From Amphibiibacter pelophylacis (lineage in GTDB: Bacteria > Pseudomonadota > Gammaproteobacteria > Burkholderiales > Burkholderiaceae_C), in contig NZ_JAWDIE010000004.1 in NCBI RefSeq assembly GCF_037688875.1, positions 62,001-126,000 of the forward strand: 64,000 nucleotides of DNA, read 5' to 3'. The notes under the pieces were generated by a model. That model did not search any database, had not been told where the DNA came from, and worked only from the letters and a program-made list of their open reading frames with translations. Numbering within the stretch: position 1 is the stretch's first letter; every line of letters begins with the position of its first letter. Below are positions 45,796-54,404 of this stretch, piece after piece. A program made the position numbers and the translations under genes.

Positions 45796-47112
45796 ATGAC
45801 ACAAGCCACCCGTGAACAGCAGATCGCTGCCCTCAAAAAAGACTGGGCTGACAACAGCCGCTGGTCGTCCGTGAAACGGCCTTACAGCGCTGAAGACGTC
45901 GTTCGTCTGCGTGGCAGCCTGCAGCCCGAATACACCCTGGCCCGCCGTGGCGCCGAGCGCCTGTGGGCGCTGGTCAACGGCGAAGCCGCCAAGGGCTATG
46001 TGAACGCCTTTGGCGCCATCACCGCTGGCCAGGCCATGCAGCAGGCCAAGGCCGGTCTGGAAGCGGTGTACCTGTCGGGCTGGCAGGTCGCCGCCGACGG
46101 CAACACCTCCGAGACCATGTACCCCGACCAGTCGCTGTACGCCTACGACTCGGTGCCGACCATGGTGCGCCGCATCAACAACACCTTCAAGCGCGCCGAC
46201 GAAATCCAGTGGAGCCGCGACATCAACCCCGGCGACAAGGACTTTGTCGATTACTTCCTGCCCATCGTGGCCGACGCGGAAGCCGGTTTCGGCGGCGTGC
46301 TGAACGCCTTCGAACTGATGAAGAACATGATCGCCGCTGGCGCCGCTGGCGTGCACTTTGAAGACCAGCTGGCCGCCGTGAAGAAGTGCGGCCACATGGG
46401 CGGCAAGGTGCTGGTGCCCACGCAGGAAGCCATCGAGAAGCTGGTCGCCGCGCGCTTCGCCGCCGACGTCATGGGCGTGCCCACCATCATCCTGGCGCGC
46501 ACCGACGCCGAAGCCGCCAACCTGATCACCTCCGATCACGACGCCAACGACAAGGCCTTCCTGACCGGCGAGCGCACGCAAGAGGGCTTCTACCGCGTGA
46601 AGAACGGTCTGGAGCAGGCCATCAGCCGTGGCGTGGCCTACGCCCCCTACGCCGACCTGGTGTGGTGCGAAACCGGCGTGCCCGACATCGGCTTCGCCCG
46701 CGAATTCGCCCAGGCCGTGCACGCCGCCTGCCCCGGCAAGCTGCTGAGCTACAACTGCTCGCCCAGCTTCAACTGGAAGAAAAACCTCAACGACGCGCAG
46801 ATCGCCTCTTTTCAGGACGAGCTGTCGGCGCTGGGTTACAAATACCAGTTCATCACCCTGGCGGGCATCCACATCAACTGGTACAACACCTTCCAGTTCG
46901 CCCACGCCTATGCGCGCGGCGAGGGCATGAAGCACTACGTCGAGCAGGTGCAGGAACAGGAATTCAAGGCCCGCGAAAAAGGCTACACCTTCGTCTCGCA
47001 CCAGCAGGAAGTCGGCGCAGGCTACTTCGACGACGTGACCACCGTCATCCAGGGCGGTTCGTCCAGCGTGAAGGCCCTGACCGGCTCGACCGAAGAAGAA
47101 CAGTTCCACTGA
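45796..47112 (+). CDS. aceA: Isocitrate lyase
   Basis: A 438-residue glyoxylate-shunt enzyme that splits isocitrate to glyoxylate and succinate. The catalytic cysteine lies in KKCGHMGGKVLVPTQEAIEK near residue 198. LSGWQVAADGN and SPSFNWKKNL are also diagnostic. The ATG at 45796 follows AAGGAGCTTTCC. The shunt is needed for growth on acetate, fatty acids or PHB-derived C2 units, which fits scoAB and phaZ in this window. A strong terminator follows. Confidence 0.97.
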   Translation: MTQATREQQIAALKKDWADNSRWSSVKRPYSAEDVVRLRGSLQPEYTLARRGAERLWALVNGEAAKGYVNAFGAITAGQAMQQAKAGLEAVYLSGWQVAADGNTSETMYPDQSLYAYDSVPTMVRRINNTFKRADEIQWSRDINPGDKDFVDYFLPIVADAEAGFGGVLNAFELMKNMIAAGAAGVHFEDQLAAVKKCGHMGGKVLVPTQEAIEKLVAARFAADVMGVPTIILARTDAEAANLITSDHDANDKAFLTGERTQEGFYRVKNGLEQAISRGVAYAPYADLVWCETGVPDIGFAREFAQAVHAACPGKLLSYNCSPSFNWKKNLNDAQIASFQDELSALGYKYQFITLAGIHINWYNTFQFAHAYARGEGMKHYVEQVQEQEFKAREKGYTFVSHQQEVGAGYFDDVTTVIQGGSSSVKALTGSTEEEQFH

Positions 47113-47137
47113 TCAGAGCGCTGCGCTGACTGGAAAG

Positions 47138-47163
47138 AGCCACCCGGAGGGGTGGCTTTTTTG
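47138..47163 (+). terminator. Rho-independent terminator of aceA
   Basis: AGCCACCC and GGGTGGCT form an 8-bp stem with a short loop, followed by six T residues, 25 bp after the aceA stop. Confidence 0.85.
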
Positions 47164-47243
47164 TTGGTGCAAAAGCCCGCAGCGGCATCGGTCAGGGCTA
47201 ATCCGGGTCTCTACCCGCCGCGTGGAGTGGGACAATCAGCGGT

Positions 47244-47423
47244 ATGAACCGCTTACCCGAATCCAGTCTGGAAGCCTGGATCACCCAGCCGGAGGCGCGC
47301 GATAGCCTCACCCTCGATGCGATGGCGGACGTGGCGGCTGGTCGCGTCATCGATCATGAAGCTGTGCAGACATGGGCCCAGAGCCTGGGCACTGACCAGC
47401 CGATCCCGCTACCACGCCGATGA
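47244..47423 (+). CDS. Small ParD/CopG-like antitoxin of a ParE-type module
   Basis: A 59-residue protein. LPESSLEAWITQPEARDSLT and the later ADVAAGRVIDHEAVQTWAQ resemble antitoxins encoded ahead of ParE/RelE-type toxins in betaproteobacteria. It appears full length. The stop overlaps the ATG of the toxin remnant in an ATGA, the normal coupling of such pairs. Because the toxin is destroyed, this antitoxin is an orphan. Confidence 0.7.
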   Translation: MNRLPESSLEAWITQPEARDSLTLDAMADVAAGRVIDHEAVQTWAQSLGTDQPIPLPRR

Positions 47424-47488
47424 AGCTGAAGTGGACCAGCAAGGCGCTCTACGTGCTGCGGCTTTGGCACACCCGTGAGGATCGTTGA
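47420..47488 (+). pseudogene. ParE-type toxin with large internal deletion
   Basis: The frame gives only 22 residues: MKLKWTSKAL, then YVLRLWHTREDR. The first piece matches the N-terminus and the second the extreme C-terminus of ParE-family toxins of about 95 residues (… IYVLRxWHxREDR). The roughly 70 central residues are gone and the two ends are joined in frame. The product cannot be an active toxin. Confidence 0.75.
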
Positions 47489-47520
47489 TACTGACAGCGC
47501 CATCACCCCAAGGAACACCC

Positions 47521-48009
47521 ATGCCCTATCTTCCCAGAACCGCCACCCCGCTGGCCTTGTGCGCCGCCCTGCTGCTGGCCGCCGCCCCCGCCGCGCAGGC
47601 CTGTTCGGGCCACACGGTGTCGGACGCCGTGGCCGAGTTCGTCAAATCCAAAGGCGCCAGCAAAGTACCGCCGTTTCGCACCGCGCGCGTCGATCTGAAC
47701 CGCGACGGCCGCCCTGACGCCGTTGTGCTGCTGGGCGGACGCGACTGGTGCGGCTCCGGCGGCTGCACGCTGCTGGTGTTTCGGGGCAGCGCGCACGAGT
47801 TCCATCTTGTCGGTGACACCAGCGTGGCGGACACCCCGGTGCGGCTGGCGAAGACGCGCAGCAAGGGCTGGTCGTCGCTGATCGTGCACAGCAAAGGCAG
47901 CGGCGAGGTGCTGCTGAACTTCGATGGCCGCAGCTACCCCGACAACGCCTCGGTGCAGCCCAAAGCGGGCAGCGCCGCGCTGAAACAGTCGCGCACGCTG
48001 CTGCGCTGA
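47521..48009 (+). CDS. Small secreted protein of unknown function
   Basis: A 162-residue exported protein. The signal peptide TPLALCAALLLAAAPAAQA ends near residue 25, just before a cysteine. The first residues of the mature domain include FRTARVDLNRDGRPDAVVLL, a calcium-binding-like DxNxDGxxD repeat of the FG-GAP/VCBS kind, then DWCGSGGCTLLVF with two cysteines. I know of no defined function. It is followed 6 bp later by glycerate kinase, so the two may be cotranscribed. Confidence 0.65.
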   Translation: MPYLPRTATPLALCAALLLAAAPAAQACSGHTVSDAVAEFVKSKGASKVPPFRTARVDLNRDGRPDAVVLLGGRDWCGSGGCTLLVFRGSAHEFHLVGDTSVADTPVRLAKTRSKGWSSLIVHSKGSGEVLLNFDGRSYPDNASVQPKAGSAALKQSRTLLR

Positions 48010-48015
48010 AATCCC

Positions 48016-49347
48016 ATGAGCGCCCAGACCGCCCACCCCCGCGCCCTGCTGCGCCAGCTTTTTGACGCGGCCGTGGACGCCGCCCAGCCCCGCCTGCGCC
48101 TGCCCGCCTTCCTGCCGCCACCGCCCAAGGGGCGCACGCTGGTGGTGGGTGCGGGCAAGGGCTCGGCAGCGATGGCGCAGGCGCTTGAAGCGCTCTGGCC
48201 GCTGGACGCACCGCTGAGCGGCCATGTCGTCACCCGGGATGGCCACATTCCGCCCCGGACGCCGGGCACGCCGCAGCGCATCACCGTCCACGAGGCGCGT
48301 CACCCCGTGCCCGATGCACGCAGCGAACAGGCTGCGCGCCTGCAGCTGGACTGGCTGCGGCAGCAGAATCCGGGGCCAGATGATCTGGTGATCGCGTTGA
48401 TGTCAGGCGGCGGCTCGGCCCTGCTGTGCCTGCCGGTGGACGGCCTGACGCTGGCCGACAAGCAGCGCATTCACCGCGAACTGCTGGCCAGCGGCGCGCC
48501 CATCGAGGCCATGAACACGGTGCGCAAGCACCTGTCGGCCATCAAGGGCGGGCGCCTGGCGCTGGCAGCGGGCCTGGCGCCCGTGCTGACGCTGGCAATC
48601 AGCGACGTGCCGGGCGACGATCCCGGCACCATCGCCAGCGGTCCCACCCTGCCCGACGCCAGCACCTGCGCGGACGCCCTGGCCATCATCGACCGCTACG
48701 GCCTGACCGTACCGGACGCCGTGCGCGCAGCCCTGGCCAGCGGCGCGCTGGAAACGCCCGCGCCCGATCACCCCGCCTTCGCCACGCACCGCTGCGAACT
48801 CATCGCCACCCCGCTGCAGTCGCTGCAGGCGGCCGCGCAGCGCGCCCGCGAGCTGGGCGTCACGGCGCACATCCTGTCGGACGTGATCGAGGGCGAGTCG
48901 GCCGAAGTGGGCCGCGTCCACGCCGCGCTGGCGCTCAGCAGCGCACGCGGCGACAGCTGCTTCAAGCCGCCGTGCGTGCTGCTCAGTGGCGGCGAAACCA
49001 CCGTCACACTGCCGCCCACGCCGCCCGGACAGGCCGCTCCCCGGGGCGGCCGGGGCAGCGAATTCGCTCTGGCCCTGGCCCACGCCCTGCAGGGCGCGCC
49101 CGGCATCTGGGCGCTGGCCGCCGACACCGACGGCATCGATGGCGTCGAATCCAACGCCGGCGCCTTCGTCAACCCCGACACACTGGCCCGCGCCGCAGCC
49201 TTGGGCCTCAGCGCCCGCGACCACCTGCACCGCCACGACGCCTGGCCTTTCTTCAACGCCCTGGACGACCTGCTCGTCACCGGGCCGACGCACACCAACG
49301 TGAATGATTTCCGGGCGATCTGGGTCGAGTCAGGAGACAAAACATGA
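48016..49347 (+). CDS. Glycerate 2-kinase (GckA/TtuD, MOFRL family)
   Basis: A 443-residue kinase that converts D-glycerate to 2-phosphoglycerate. Such genes are often mislabelled hydroxypyruvate reductase. Visible blocks are LVVGAGKGSAAMAQALE near residue 43, VIALMSGGGSALLCLP near 124, NTVRKHLSAIKGGRLA near 157 and, in the MOFRL domain, LLSGGETTVTL and ALAADTDGIDGVESNAGA. It fits glyoxylate or tartronate metabolism alongside aceA. Its stop overlaps the ATG of the sugE-like gene. Confidence 0.93.
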   Translation: MSAQTAHPRALLRQLFDAAVDAAQPRLRLPAFLPPPPKGRTLVVGAGKGSAAMAQALEALWPLDAPLSGHVVTRDGHIPPRTPGTPQRITVHEARHPVPDARSEQAARLQLDWLRQQNPGPDDLVIALMSGGGSALLCLPVDGLTLADKQRIHRELLASGAPIEAMNTVRKHLSAIKGGRLALAAGLAPVLTLAISDVPGDDPGTIASGPTLPDASTCADALAIIDRYGLTVPDAVRAALASGALETPAPDHPAFATHRCELIATPLQSLQAAAQRARELGVTAHILSDVIEGESAEVGRVHAALALSSARGDSCFKPPCVLLSGGETTVTLPPTPPGQAAPRGGRGSEFALALAHALQGAPGIWALAADTDGIDGVESNAGAFVNPDTLARAAALGLSARDHLHRHDAWPFFNALDDLLVTGPTHTNVNDFRAIWVESGDKT

Positions 49348-49661
49348 ACTGGATCATCCTCATCATCGCCGGGCTTTTCGAAATTGGCTGGGCCATCGGG
49401 CTGAAATACACCGAAGGTTTCACGCGGCTGTGGCCCACGGTGGGCACGGTGCTGTCCATGATCATCAGCCTGGGGCTGCTGGGTGTGGCGATGAAATCGC
49501 TGCCGGTCGGCACGGCCTATGCCGTCTGGGTGGGCGTGGGCGCGGTGGGCACAGCGATTCTGGGCATTATCCTGCTGGGCGAACCGGCCAGTATGATGCG
49601 TCTGGCCAGCCTGGCGCTGATCGTGGCGGGCATTATTGGCCTGAAACTGGCTTCGGTCTGA
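49344..49661 (+). CDS. sugE: Small multidrug resistance exporter, SugE/Gdx type
   Basis: A 105-residue inner-membrane protein with four transmembrane helices. The essential glutamate is Glu13-like in AGLFEIGWAIGLKYTEGF, with the GWAIGLKYT pattern of the Gdx (guanidinium exporter) subgroup rather than EmrE. LPVGTAYAVWVGVGAVGTAI forms TM3. It is translationally coupled to glycerate kinase by ATGA, an unusual partner. No separate guanidine riboswitch precedes it. Confidence 0.9.
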   Translation: MNWIILIIAGLFEIGWAIGLKYTEGFTRLWPTVGTVLSMIISLGLLGVAMKSLPVGTAYAVWVGVGAVGTAILGIILLGEPASMMRLASLALIVAGIIGLKLASV

Positions 49662-49677
49662 TTCGGAAGGAAGCGCC

Positions 49678-50607
49678 ATGAATCGGGATACTCGGGCTGA
49701 ACGGACCCGGGCCACGCCGGAGGCATCGCCCCCCGCCCTCGACATCGCCCACCTGCAAAGCTGGGTGGGCCGCAGCCAAACGCAGCACGACACCCTGACG
49801 CTGGCGCCCATGGCTGCGCTGTCGGCCACGCTGGACCGCGACGATGCGCCGCCCCAGGCGGGCGACGCCCTGCCGCCGCTGTGGCACTGGCTGTACTTTC
49901 TGCCCATGGCGCGCCAGTCGCAGATCGGGCCGGACGGCCACCCGTTGCGCGGCGGCTTCCTGCCGCCCGTGCCGCTGCCGCGCCGCATGTGGGCGGGTGG
50001 GCGCTTCGAGTTCCTGCGCCCGCTGCGCGCCGGGCAGTTGGTCAGCCGCACGTCCACCATCGAGAGCGTCACGCACAAGCGCGGGCGCAGCGGTGACCTG
50101 GTCTTCGTGCTGGTCCGTCACAAGGTCGCGGACGCCGACGGCGTGGCGCTGATCGAAGAGCACGATATCGTTTACCGCGACGCCGCCCGCCCCGGCGAGG
50201 CCCCACCCGCGCCCCAGCCTGCGCGCACCGATGGCGTCTGGTCGCGCGACATCGTGCCGGACGACGTGCTGCTCTTTCGCTACAGCGCGCTGACCTTCAA
50301 CGGCCACCGCATCCACTACGACCGCCGCTACGTGACGCAGGTCGAAGGCTACCCCGGCCTCATCGTCCACGGCCCTTTGATCGCCACGCTGCTGCTCGAT
50401 CTGCTGCGCCGCCAGTGGCCCCAGGCCACGGTGACGGCGTTTGCCTTTCGCGCCCTGCAGCCGGTGTTCGACACCGAAACCTTCTCGGTCCACGGCGCGC
50501 CGCAGGCGGGTGATCCCCAACAGATTGATCTGTGGACGCGCAACGCGCGCGGCGAGGTGACCATGCAGGCCACCGCCACGATCGCCCCTCAAGGAGACGC
50601 CGCATGA
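49678..50607 (+). CDS. MaoC/HTD2-type acyl-CoA dehydratase
   Basis: A 309-residue hotdog-fold hydratase. The FAS1-like N-terminal half includes LPPLWHWLYFLPMARQSQIG and FLPPVPLPRRMWAGGRFEFL. The catalytic C-terminal half has LFRYSALTFNGHRIHYDRRY, which carries the hydratase-2-type Asp/Asn-His pattern. Related proteins include mesaconyl-C4-CoA hydratase. Its stop overlaps the ACAD start by ATGA. The exact substrate is not readable from sequence. Confidence 0.85.
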   Translation: MNRDTRAERTRATPEASPPALDIAHLQSWVGRSQTQHDTLTLAPMAALSATLDRDDAPPQAGDALPPLWHWLYFLPMARQSQIGPDGHPLRGGFLPPVPLPRRMWAGGRFEFLRPLRAGQLVSRTSTIESVTHKRGRSGDLVFVLVRHKVADADGVALIEEHDIVYRDAARPGEAPPAPQPARTDGVWSRDIVPDDVLLFRYSALTFNGHRIHYDRRYVTQVEGYPGLIVHGPLIATLLLDLLRRQWPQATVTAFAFRALQPVFDTETFSVHGAPQAGDPQQIDLWTRNARGEVTMQATATIAPQGDAA

Positions 50608-51812
50608 GCGCCCAGACGACCCGCACGCCCCAGACGCCCCGCCCGCCGCAGCCCGATCCGCACGAAGGCGTGTGCAGCGACATCCGCGACGGCGTGCGCA
50701 GCCTGTGCGCCGCCTTCCCATCCGCCTATTTCCGCGACATCGACGCGCGCGCCGCCTACCCCGACGCCTTTGTGGACGCGCTGATGCAGGCCGGCTGGCT
50801 GGCCGCCATGATCCCGCAGGAGTTCGGCGGTTCGGGCCTGGGCCTGACCGAGGCCAGCGTCATCATGGAAGAAATCAACCGCTGCGGCGCCAACGCCGGG
50901 GCGGTCCACGGCCAGATGTACAACATGGGGACGCTGTTGCGCCACGGCAGCGATGCGCAGAAACAGCGCTACCTGCCCGAGATCGCCGCCGGGCGCCTGC
51001 GCATCCAGTCCATGGCGGTGACCGAGCCGACCACCGGCACCGACACCACGCAGCTCAAGACCACGGCCACCCGCAAAGGCGACCGCTACGTGCTGAACGG
51101 GCAGAAGGTGTGGATCTCCCGCGTGCTGCACTCTGACCTGATGATCGTGCTGGCGCGCACCACGCCGCTGGATCAGGTGCGGCGGCGCTCGCAGGGGCTG
51201 TCGGTGTTTCTGGTCGACTTGCGCGATGCCATCGGCCACGGCCTGGACGTGCGGCCCATCGCCAACATGGTCAACCACGAGACCAGCGAGCTCTTCTTCA
51301 CCGACCTGGAAGTCCCGGCCGAGAACCTGATCGGCGAGGAAGGCGAAGGCTTTCGCTACATCCTGGACGGCCTGAACGCCGAGCGCACGCTGATCGCCGC
51401 CGAGTGCATCGGCGACGGCCTGTGGTTTATGGACAAGGGCACCGCCTACGCCCGCGACCGCGTGGTGTTTGGCCGCCCCATCGGCCAGAACCAGGGCGTG
51501 CAGTTCCCGCTGGCCGACAGCTGGATCGAGCTGCAGGCCGCCAACCTGATGCGCTTCGAGGCCTGCCGCCGTTTTGACGCGGGCCAGGACTGCGGGGCGC
51601 AGGCCAATATGGCCAAATTCCTAGCCGCCAAGGCCTCGTGGGAGGCGGCCAACGTCTGTCTGCAGACGCACGGCGGATTCGGCTTCGCGCACGAGTACGA
51701 CGTGGAGCGCAAGTTCCGCGAAACCCGGCTCTACCAGGTCGCGCCGATCTCCACCAACCTGATCTACGCCCACATCGCCGAGCACGTGCTGGGCCTGCCG
51801 CGTTCGTTCTGA
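50604..51812 (+). CDS. Acyl-CoA dehydrogenase
   Basis: A 402-residue FAD enzyme. LAAMIPQEFGGSGLGLTEAS near residue 70, QSMAVTEPTTGTDTTQLKTT and the FAD/ETF region QLPLADSWIELQ-like QFPLADSWIELQAANLMRFE are normal. The C-terminal block QTHGGFGFAHEYDVERKFRE carries the catalytic-type glutamate. It is coupled to the MaoC gene and convergent with the VOC/CoA-transferase pair. The set resembles branched-dicarboxylic-acid CoA degradation. Confidence 0.92.
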   Translation: MSAQTTRTPQTPRPPQPDPHEGVCSDIRDGVRSLCAAFPSAYFRDIDARAAYPDAFVDALMQAGWLAAMIPQEFGGSGLGLTEASVIMEEINRCGANAGAVHGQMYNMGTLLRHGSDAQKQRYLPEIAAGRLRIQSMAVTEPTTGTDTTQLKTTATRKGDRYVLNGQKVWISRVLHSDLMIVLARTTPLDQVRRRSQGLSVFLVDLRDAIGHGLDVRPIANMVNHETSELFFTDLEVPAENLIGEEGEGFRYILDGLNAERTLIAAECIGDGLWFMDKGTAYARDRVVFGRPIGQNQGVQFPLADSWIELQAANLMRFEACRRFDAGQDCGAQANMAKFLAAKASWEAANVCLQTHGGFGFAHEYDVERKFRETRLYQVAPISTNLIYAHIAEHVLGLPRSF

Positions 51813-51845
51813 AGGCCCACCCGTGCAGCGCCAGGGGGCGCAGCG

Positions 51846-52229
51846 TCAGATCAGCTCGGAAATCTCGATCAGGTTGAGATCGGGGTCGCGCACGTAGACC
51901 GAGCGAATCTTCTGCGTGGCGCCCGTGCGCTCGACCGGGCCTTCGACGATGGGCCAGCGGCAGCGCTCGAGGTGGGCGATGACCTCAGCCAGGGGCACGC
52001 TGGCGATGAAGCACAGGTCCAGCGCGCCGGGCACGGGCAGATGGGCTTTGGGCTCGAACTCGGCACCGCGCACGTGCAGGTTGATTTTCTGGTGGCCGAA
52101 CTTGAACGCCAGGCGGCCCGCGCCAAAGGTTTCCAGCTGCATCTGCATCACTTCGGTGTAGAAGTGGCGGGTGGCTTCGGGGTCGGTGCAGGTCAGCACC
52201 AGGTGGTCCAGGTGGTCGATCAGGGGCAT
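51846..52229 (-). CDS. VOC (glyoxalase/dioxygenase) superfamily protein
   Basis: A 127-residue metal-binding fold. The first motif is DHLDHLVLTCTDPEATRHFY with the first ligand histidine; HVRGAEFEP and VYVRDPDLNLIEISE provide His and Glu-type ligands. The ATG at 52229 has AGGAG at good distance. It follows the CoA-transferase by 19 bp on the same strand. A methylmalonyl-CoA-epimerase-like or lyase role with CoA esters is conceivable, but the family is too broad to decide. Confidence 0.85.
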   Translation of the reverse strand: MPLIDHLDHLVLTCTDPEATRHFYTEVMQMQLETFGAGRLAFKFGHQKINLHVRGAEFEPKAHLPVPGALDLCFIASVPLAEVIAHLERCRWPIVEGPVERTGATQKIRSVYVRDPDLNLIEISELI

Positions 52230-52248
52230 GGAGATCTCCTTGAGGTGT

Positions 52249-53514
52249 TCAGCCAATGATGCCCTGCTGGCGCAGCTCGGCGATCTGCCCGGCGGTCAGG
52301 CCCATGCCGCGCAGCACCTGGTCGGTGTGCTGACCCAGCCGGGGCGCTTCGGTGCGCAGCGAGCCGGGCGTGACGCTCAGGCGCGGCACCACGCCGGGCA
52401 CGGTCACCGTCTGGCCACCGGGCAGTTGCGCCTCGCGCAGCATGCCGCGCGCCTGGTAGTGCGGATCGCGGGCGATATCGGCCGCGTCGTAAATCTTCCC
52501 GGCCGGGATGCCCGCGCCGTTCAGGGCGTCCAGCACCGCCTCCAGCGGGAGCTGCGCAGCCCAGTCGCCAATCGCCGCGTCCAGGCGCTCGACCTGCGCC
52601 ACACGCCCGTCGTTGTGCGCGAGCAGCGGGTCAGCGCCCAGATCAGGCCGACCAATCAGGGCCATCAGGCGGCGGAAAATGCTGTCGCCGTTGCCCGCGA
52701 TCAGCGCGTAGCGACCGTCCTGGCAGCGGTAAGCGTTGGTCGGCGCGATGCCCGGCAGGCTGCTGCCGGCCGCCTGGCGCACGGCGCCAAAGGCGCTGTA
52801 CTCGGGGATCAGGCTTTCCATCATGCTGAAAACCGCCTCGTAGAGCGCCACGTCGATCACCTGGCCGCCGCCTCGCCCGCGCCCGCCGCCGGGGGGCTGG
52901 TCGCGGTGGCGCAGCGCCAGCAGCACGCCGATCACGCCGTGCAGACCGGCCAGCGAATCGCCGATCGACACACCCACCCGCACCGGCGTGCGCCCCGGCT
53001 CGCCGCACAGGTGGCGCAGGCCGCCCATGGCTTCGGCAACCACGCCAAAGCCGGGCCGGTCGCGGTAGGGGCCGTCCTGCCCGTAGCCCGACACGCGCAG
53101 CAGGATCAGGCCGGGGTTGATTGTTGAGATCTCGTCCCAGCCCAGGCCCCACTGCTCCAGCGTGCCCGGGCGGAAGTTTTCGATCAGCACATCGCAGTCC
53201 ACCAGCAGGCGGCGCACCAGATCCTGCGCGGGCGCCTGGCGCAGGTCCAGCGCCACCGACTGTTTGTTGCGCGACTGCGCGGCCCACCAGACCGAATTGC
53301 CCGTCTCGTCCAGCAGCCGCCACTTGCGCAGCGGATCGCCCGTGCCGGGCGGCTCGATCTTGATCACCTCGGCGCCAAACTCGCCCAGCAACCGCGCGGC
53401 GAAAGGCCCGGCAATCAGCTGGCCCATTTCCAGCACCCGGATGCCTTTCAGGGCCTGCGGGTGGGCGGATTCAGCGGAATCAGAAGCGGCGGATGAATCG
53501 GGAGCAAGGCTCAT
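52249..53514 (-). CDS. CaiB/BaiF family (class III) CoA-transferase
   Basis: A 421-residue transferase. GIRVLEMGQLIAGPFAARLL near residue 25, IKIEPPGTGDPLR, and SRNKQSVALDLR are family hallmarks; the catalytic aspartate is in YGQDGPYRDRPGF-type context near residue 165. The ATG at 53514 is preceded by GGAGAG at good spacing and preferred to one 18 bp upstream. Together with the MaoC hydratase and ACAD next door it probably activates a dicarboxylic or branched acid, for example itaconate, mesaconate or citramalate. Confidence 0.88.
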   Translation of the reverse strand: MSLAPDSSAASDSAESAHPQALKGIRVLEMGQLIAGPFAARLLGEFGAEVIKIEPPGTGDPLRKWRLLDETGNSVWWAAQSRNKQSVALDLRQAPAQDLVRRLLVDCDVLIENFRPGTLEQWGLGWDEISTINPGLILLRVSGYGQDGPYRDRPGFGVVAEAMGGLRHLCGEPGRTPVRVGVSIGDSLAGLHGVIGVLLALRHRDQPPGGGRGRGGGQVIDVALYEAVFSMMESLIPEYSAFGAVRQAAGSSLPGIAPTNAYRCQDGRYALIAGNGDSIFRRLMALIGRPDLGADPLLAHNDGRVAQVERLDAAIGDWAAQLPLEAVLDALNGAGIPAGKIYDAADIARDPHYQARGMLREAQLPGGQTVTVPGVVPRLSVTPGSLRTEAPRLGQHTDQVLRGMGLTAGQIAELRQQGIIG

Positions 53515-53631
53515 GGTCGGGCTCTCCAGCATGACAGCGATCAGGTCGCCATCATGCCGCAGCGCACGGGCCAAAGCCCTGCCTGACTGGGCAAGCGGGG
53601 TTGCGGGCTTGGGAAGTCTGGGGCTCCCAGA

Positions 53632-53934
53632 TCACGGCGCCTGCCGCGCCACGTGCTTGACCCGCAGGATCTGAACCGTTCGGGTCTGTTCCAGCACGCG
53701 GTAAAAAATGAGGTAGTTCGGGTGGGCCACCCATTCGCGCAGGAAACCCGGCAGACCGGGCCGACCCGTGCGACCCAGCTCAGGCTGCAGCGCCAGCAGC
53801 AGCGTCTGATCGTGCAGCTTCTGGCCGAATCGCACAGCAGCCAGCGGACTGTCCCGGGCGATGTGGTGAACAAGGCCTTCCAGATCATCGCGGGCCGCGG
53901 GCCGCCATTCAATCCGGTAAGGCACACCGGTCAT
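53632..53934 (-). CDS. ParE/RelE family toxin
   Basis: A 100-residue type II toxin. Visible features are RIEWRPAARDDLEGLVHHIA near the start and HPNYLIFYRVLEQTRTVQI, then RVKHVARQ at the end. Length and pattern match RelE/ParE plasmid-stabilisation toxins. The ATG overlaps the antitoxin stop by ATGA, the usual order. It appears intact. Confidence 0.88.
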   Translation of the reverse strand: MTGVPYRIEWRPAARDDLEGLVHHIARDSPLAAVRFGQKLHDQTLLLALQPELGRTGRPGLPGFLREWVAHPNYLIFYRVLEQTRTVQILRVKHVARQAP

Positions 53935-54404
53935 GCGGAGGCCGAAGGGCTCGGGGCAGCAAGATGGGCGTCGATCTGGGCGTCCATTTCGGCCATCACC
54001 TCGTCATGCGCCAGGCTGGGGCGCGGGTCATCGATAGCCGCCTGAATCTCTGCAGCCAGCCACTGGTTGTAGGCCGCAGCTTCATGGGCACTGCGCAGCG
54101 CCTGCGCCCGGCTTTGCCGACTGTGGCTCATGGCCTTGTGGCCCGGGATCCAGTGTGTGGCATCCAGTGTGGTCACGACAATGCCCACATCACGCAGCAC
54201 GGTCAGTGCGGACGTGGGGTTACCGAAACGCCGCGGCTCAGTGCTGCGCGCCTTGGCCAGAAAGGCGTCCTGACCGCTGCGGGTGGCAATTTCAACCAGA
54301 AAACCGCCGCCATCGCCCCGCAGGGTGACCCCCGACACGCCGCCCGTACGGGCTGACGCACGCAACTGTTCCAGGGTCATGCTCTGCATGGTGCCGTCCT
54401 TCAT
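53931..54404 (-). CDS. Two-part antitoxin/stabilisation protein (StbD-like)
   Basis: A 157-residue protein upstream of the ParE/RelE toxin. The N-terminal part (MTLEQLRASARTGGVSGVTL, then RRFGNPTSALTVLRDVGIVV) is of a kind seen in plasmid stabilisation proteins. The C-terminal part (AYNQWLAAEIQAAIDDPRPS, then HDEVMAEMDAQI) is the conserved toxin-binding tail of such antitoxins. This length is larger than the usual 80-90 residues. The start could be 15 bp further in, at MQSMTLEQL. Confidence 0.75.
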   Translation of the reverse strand: MKDGTMQSMTLEQLRASARTGGVSGVTLRGDGGGFLVEIATRSGQDAFLAKARSTEPRRFGNPTSALTVLRDVGIVVTTLDATHWIPGHKAMSHSRQSRAQALRSAHEAAAYNQWLAAEIQAAIDDPRPSLAHDEVMAEMDAQIDAHLAAPSPSASA

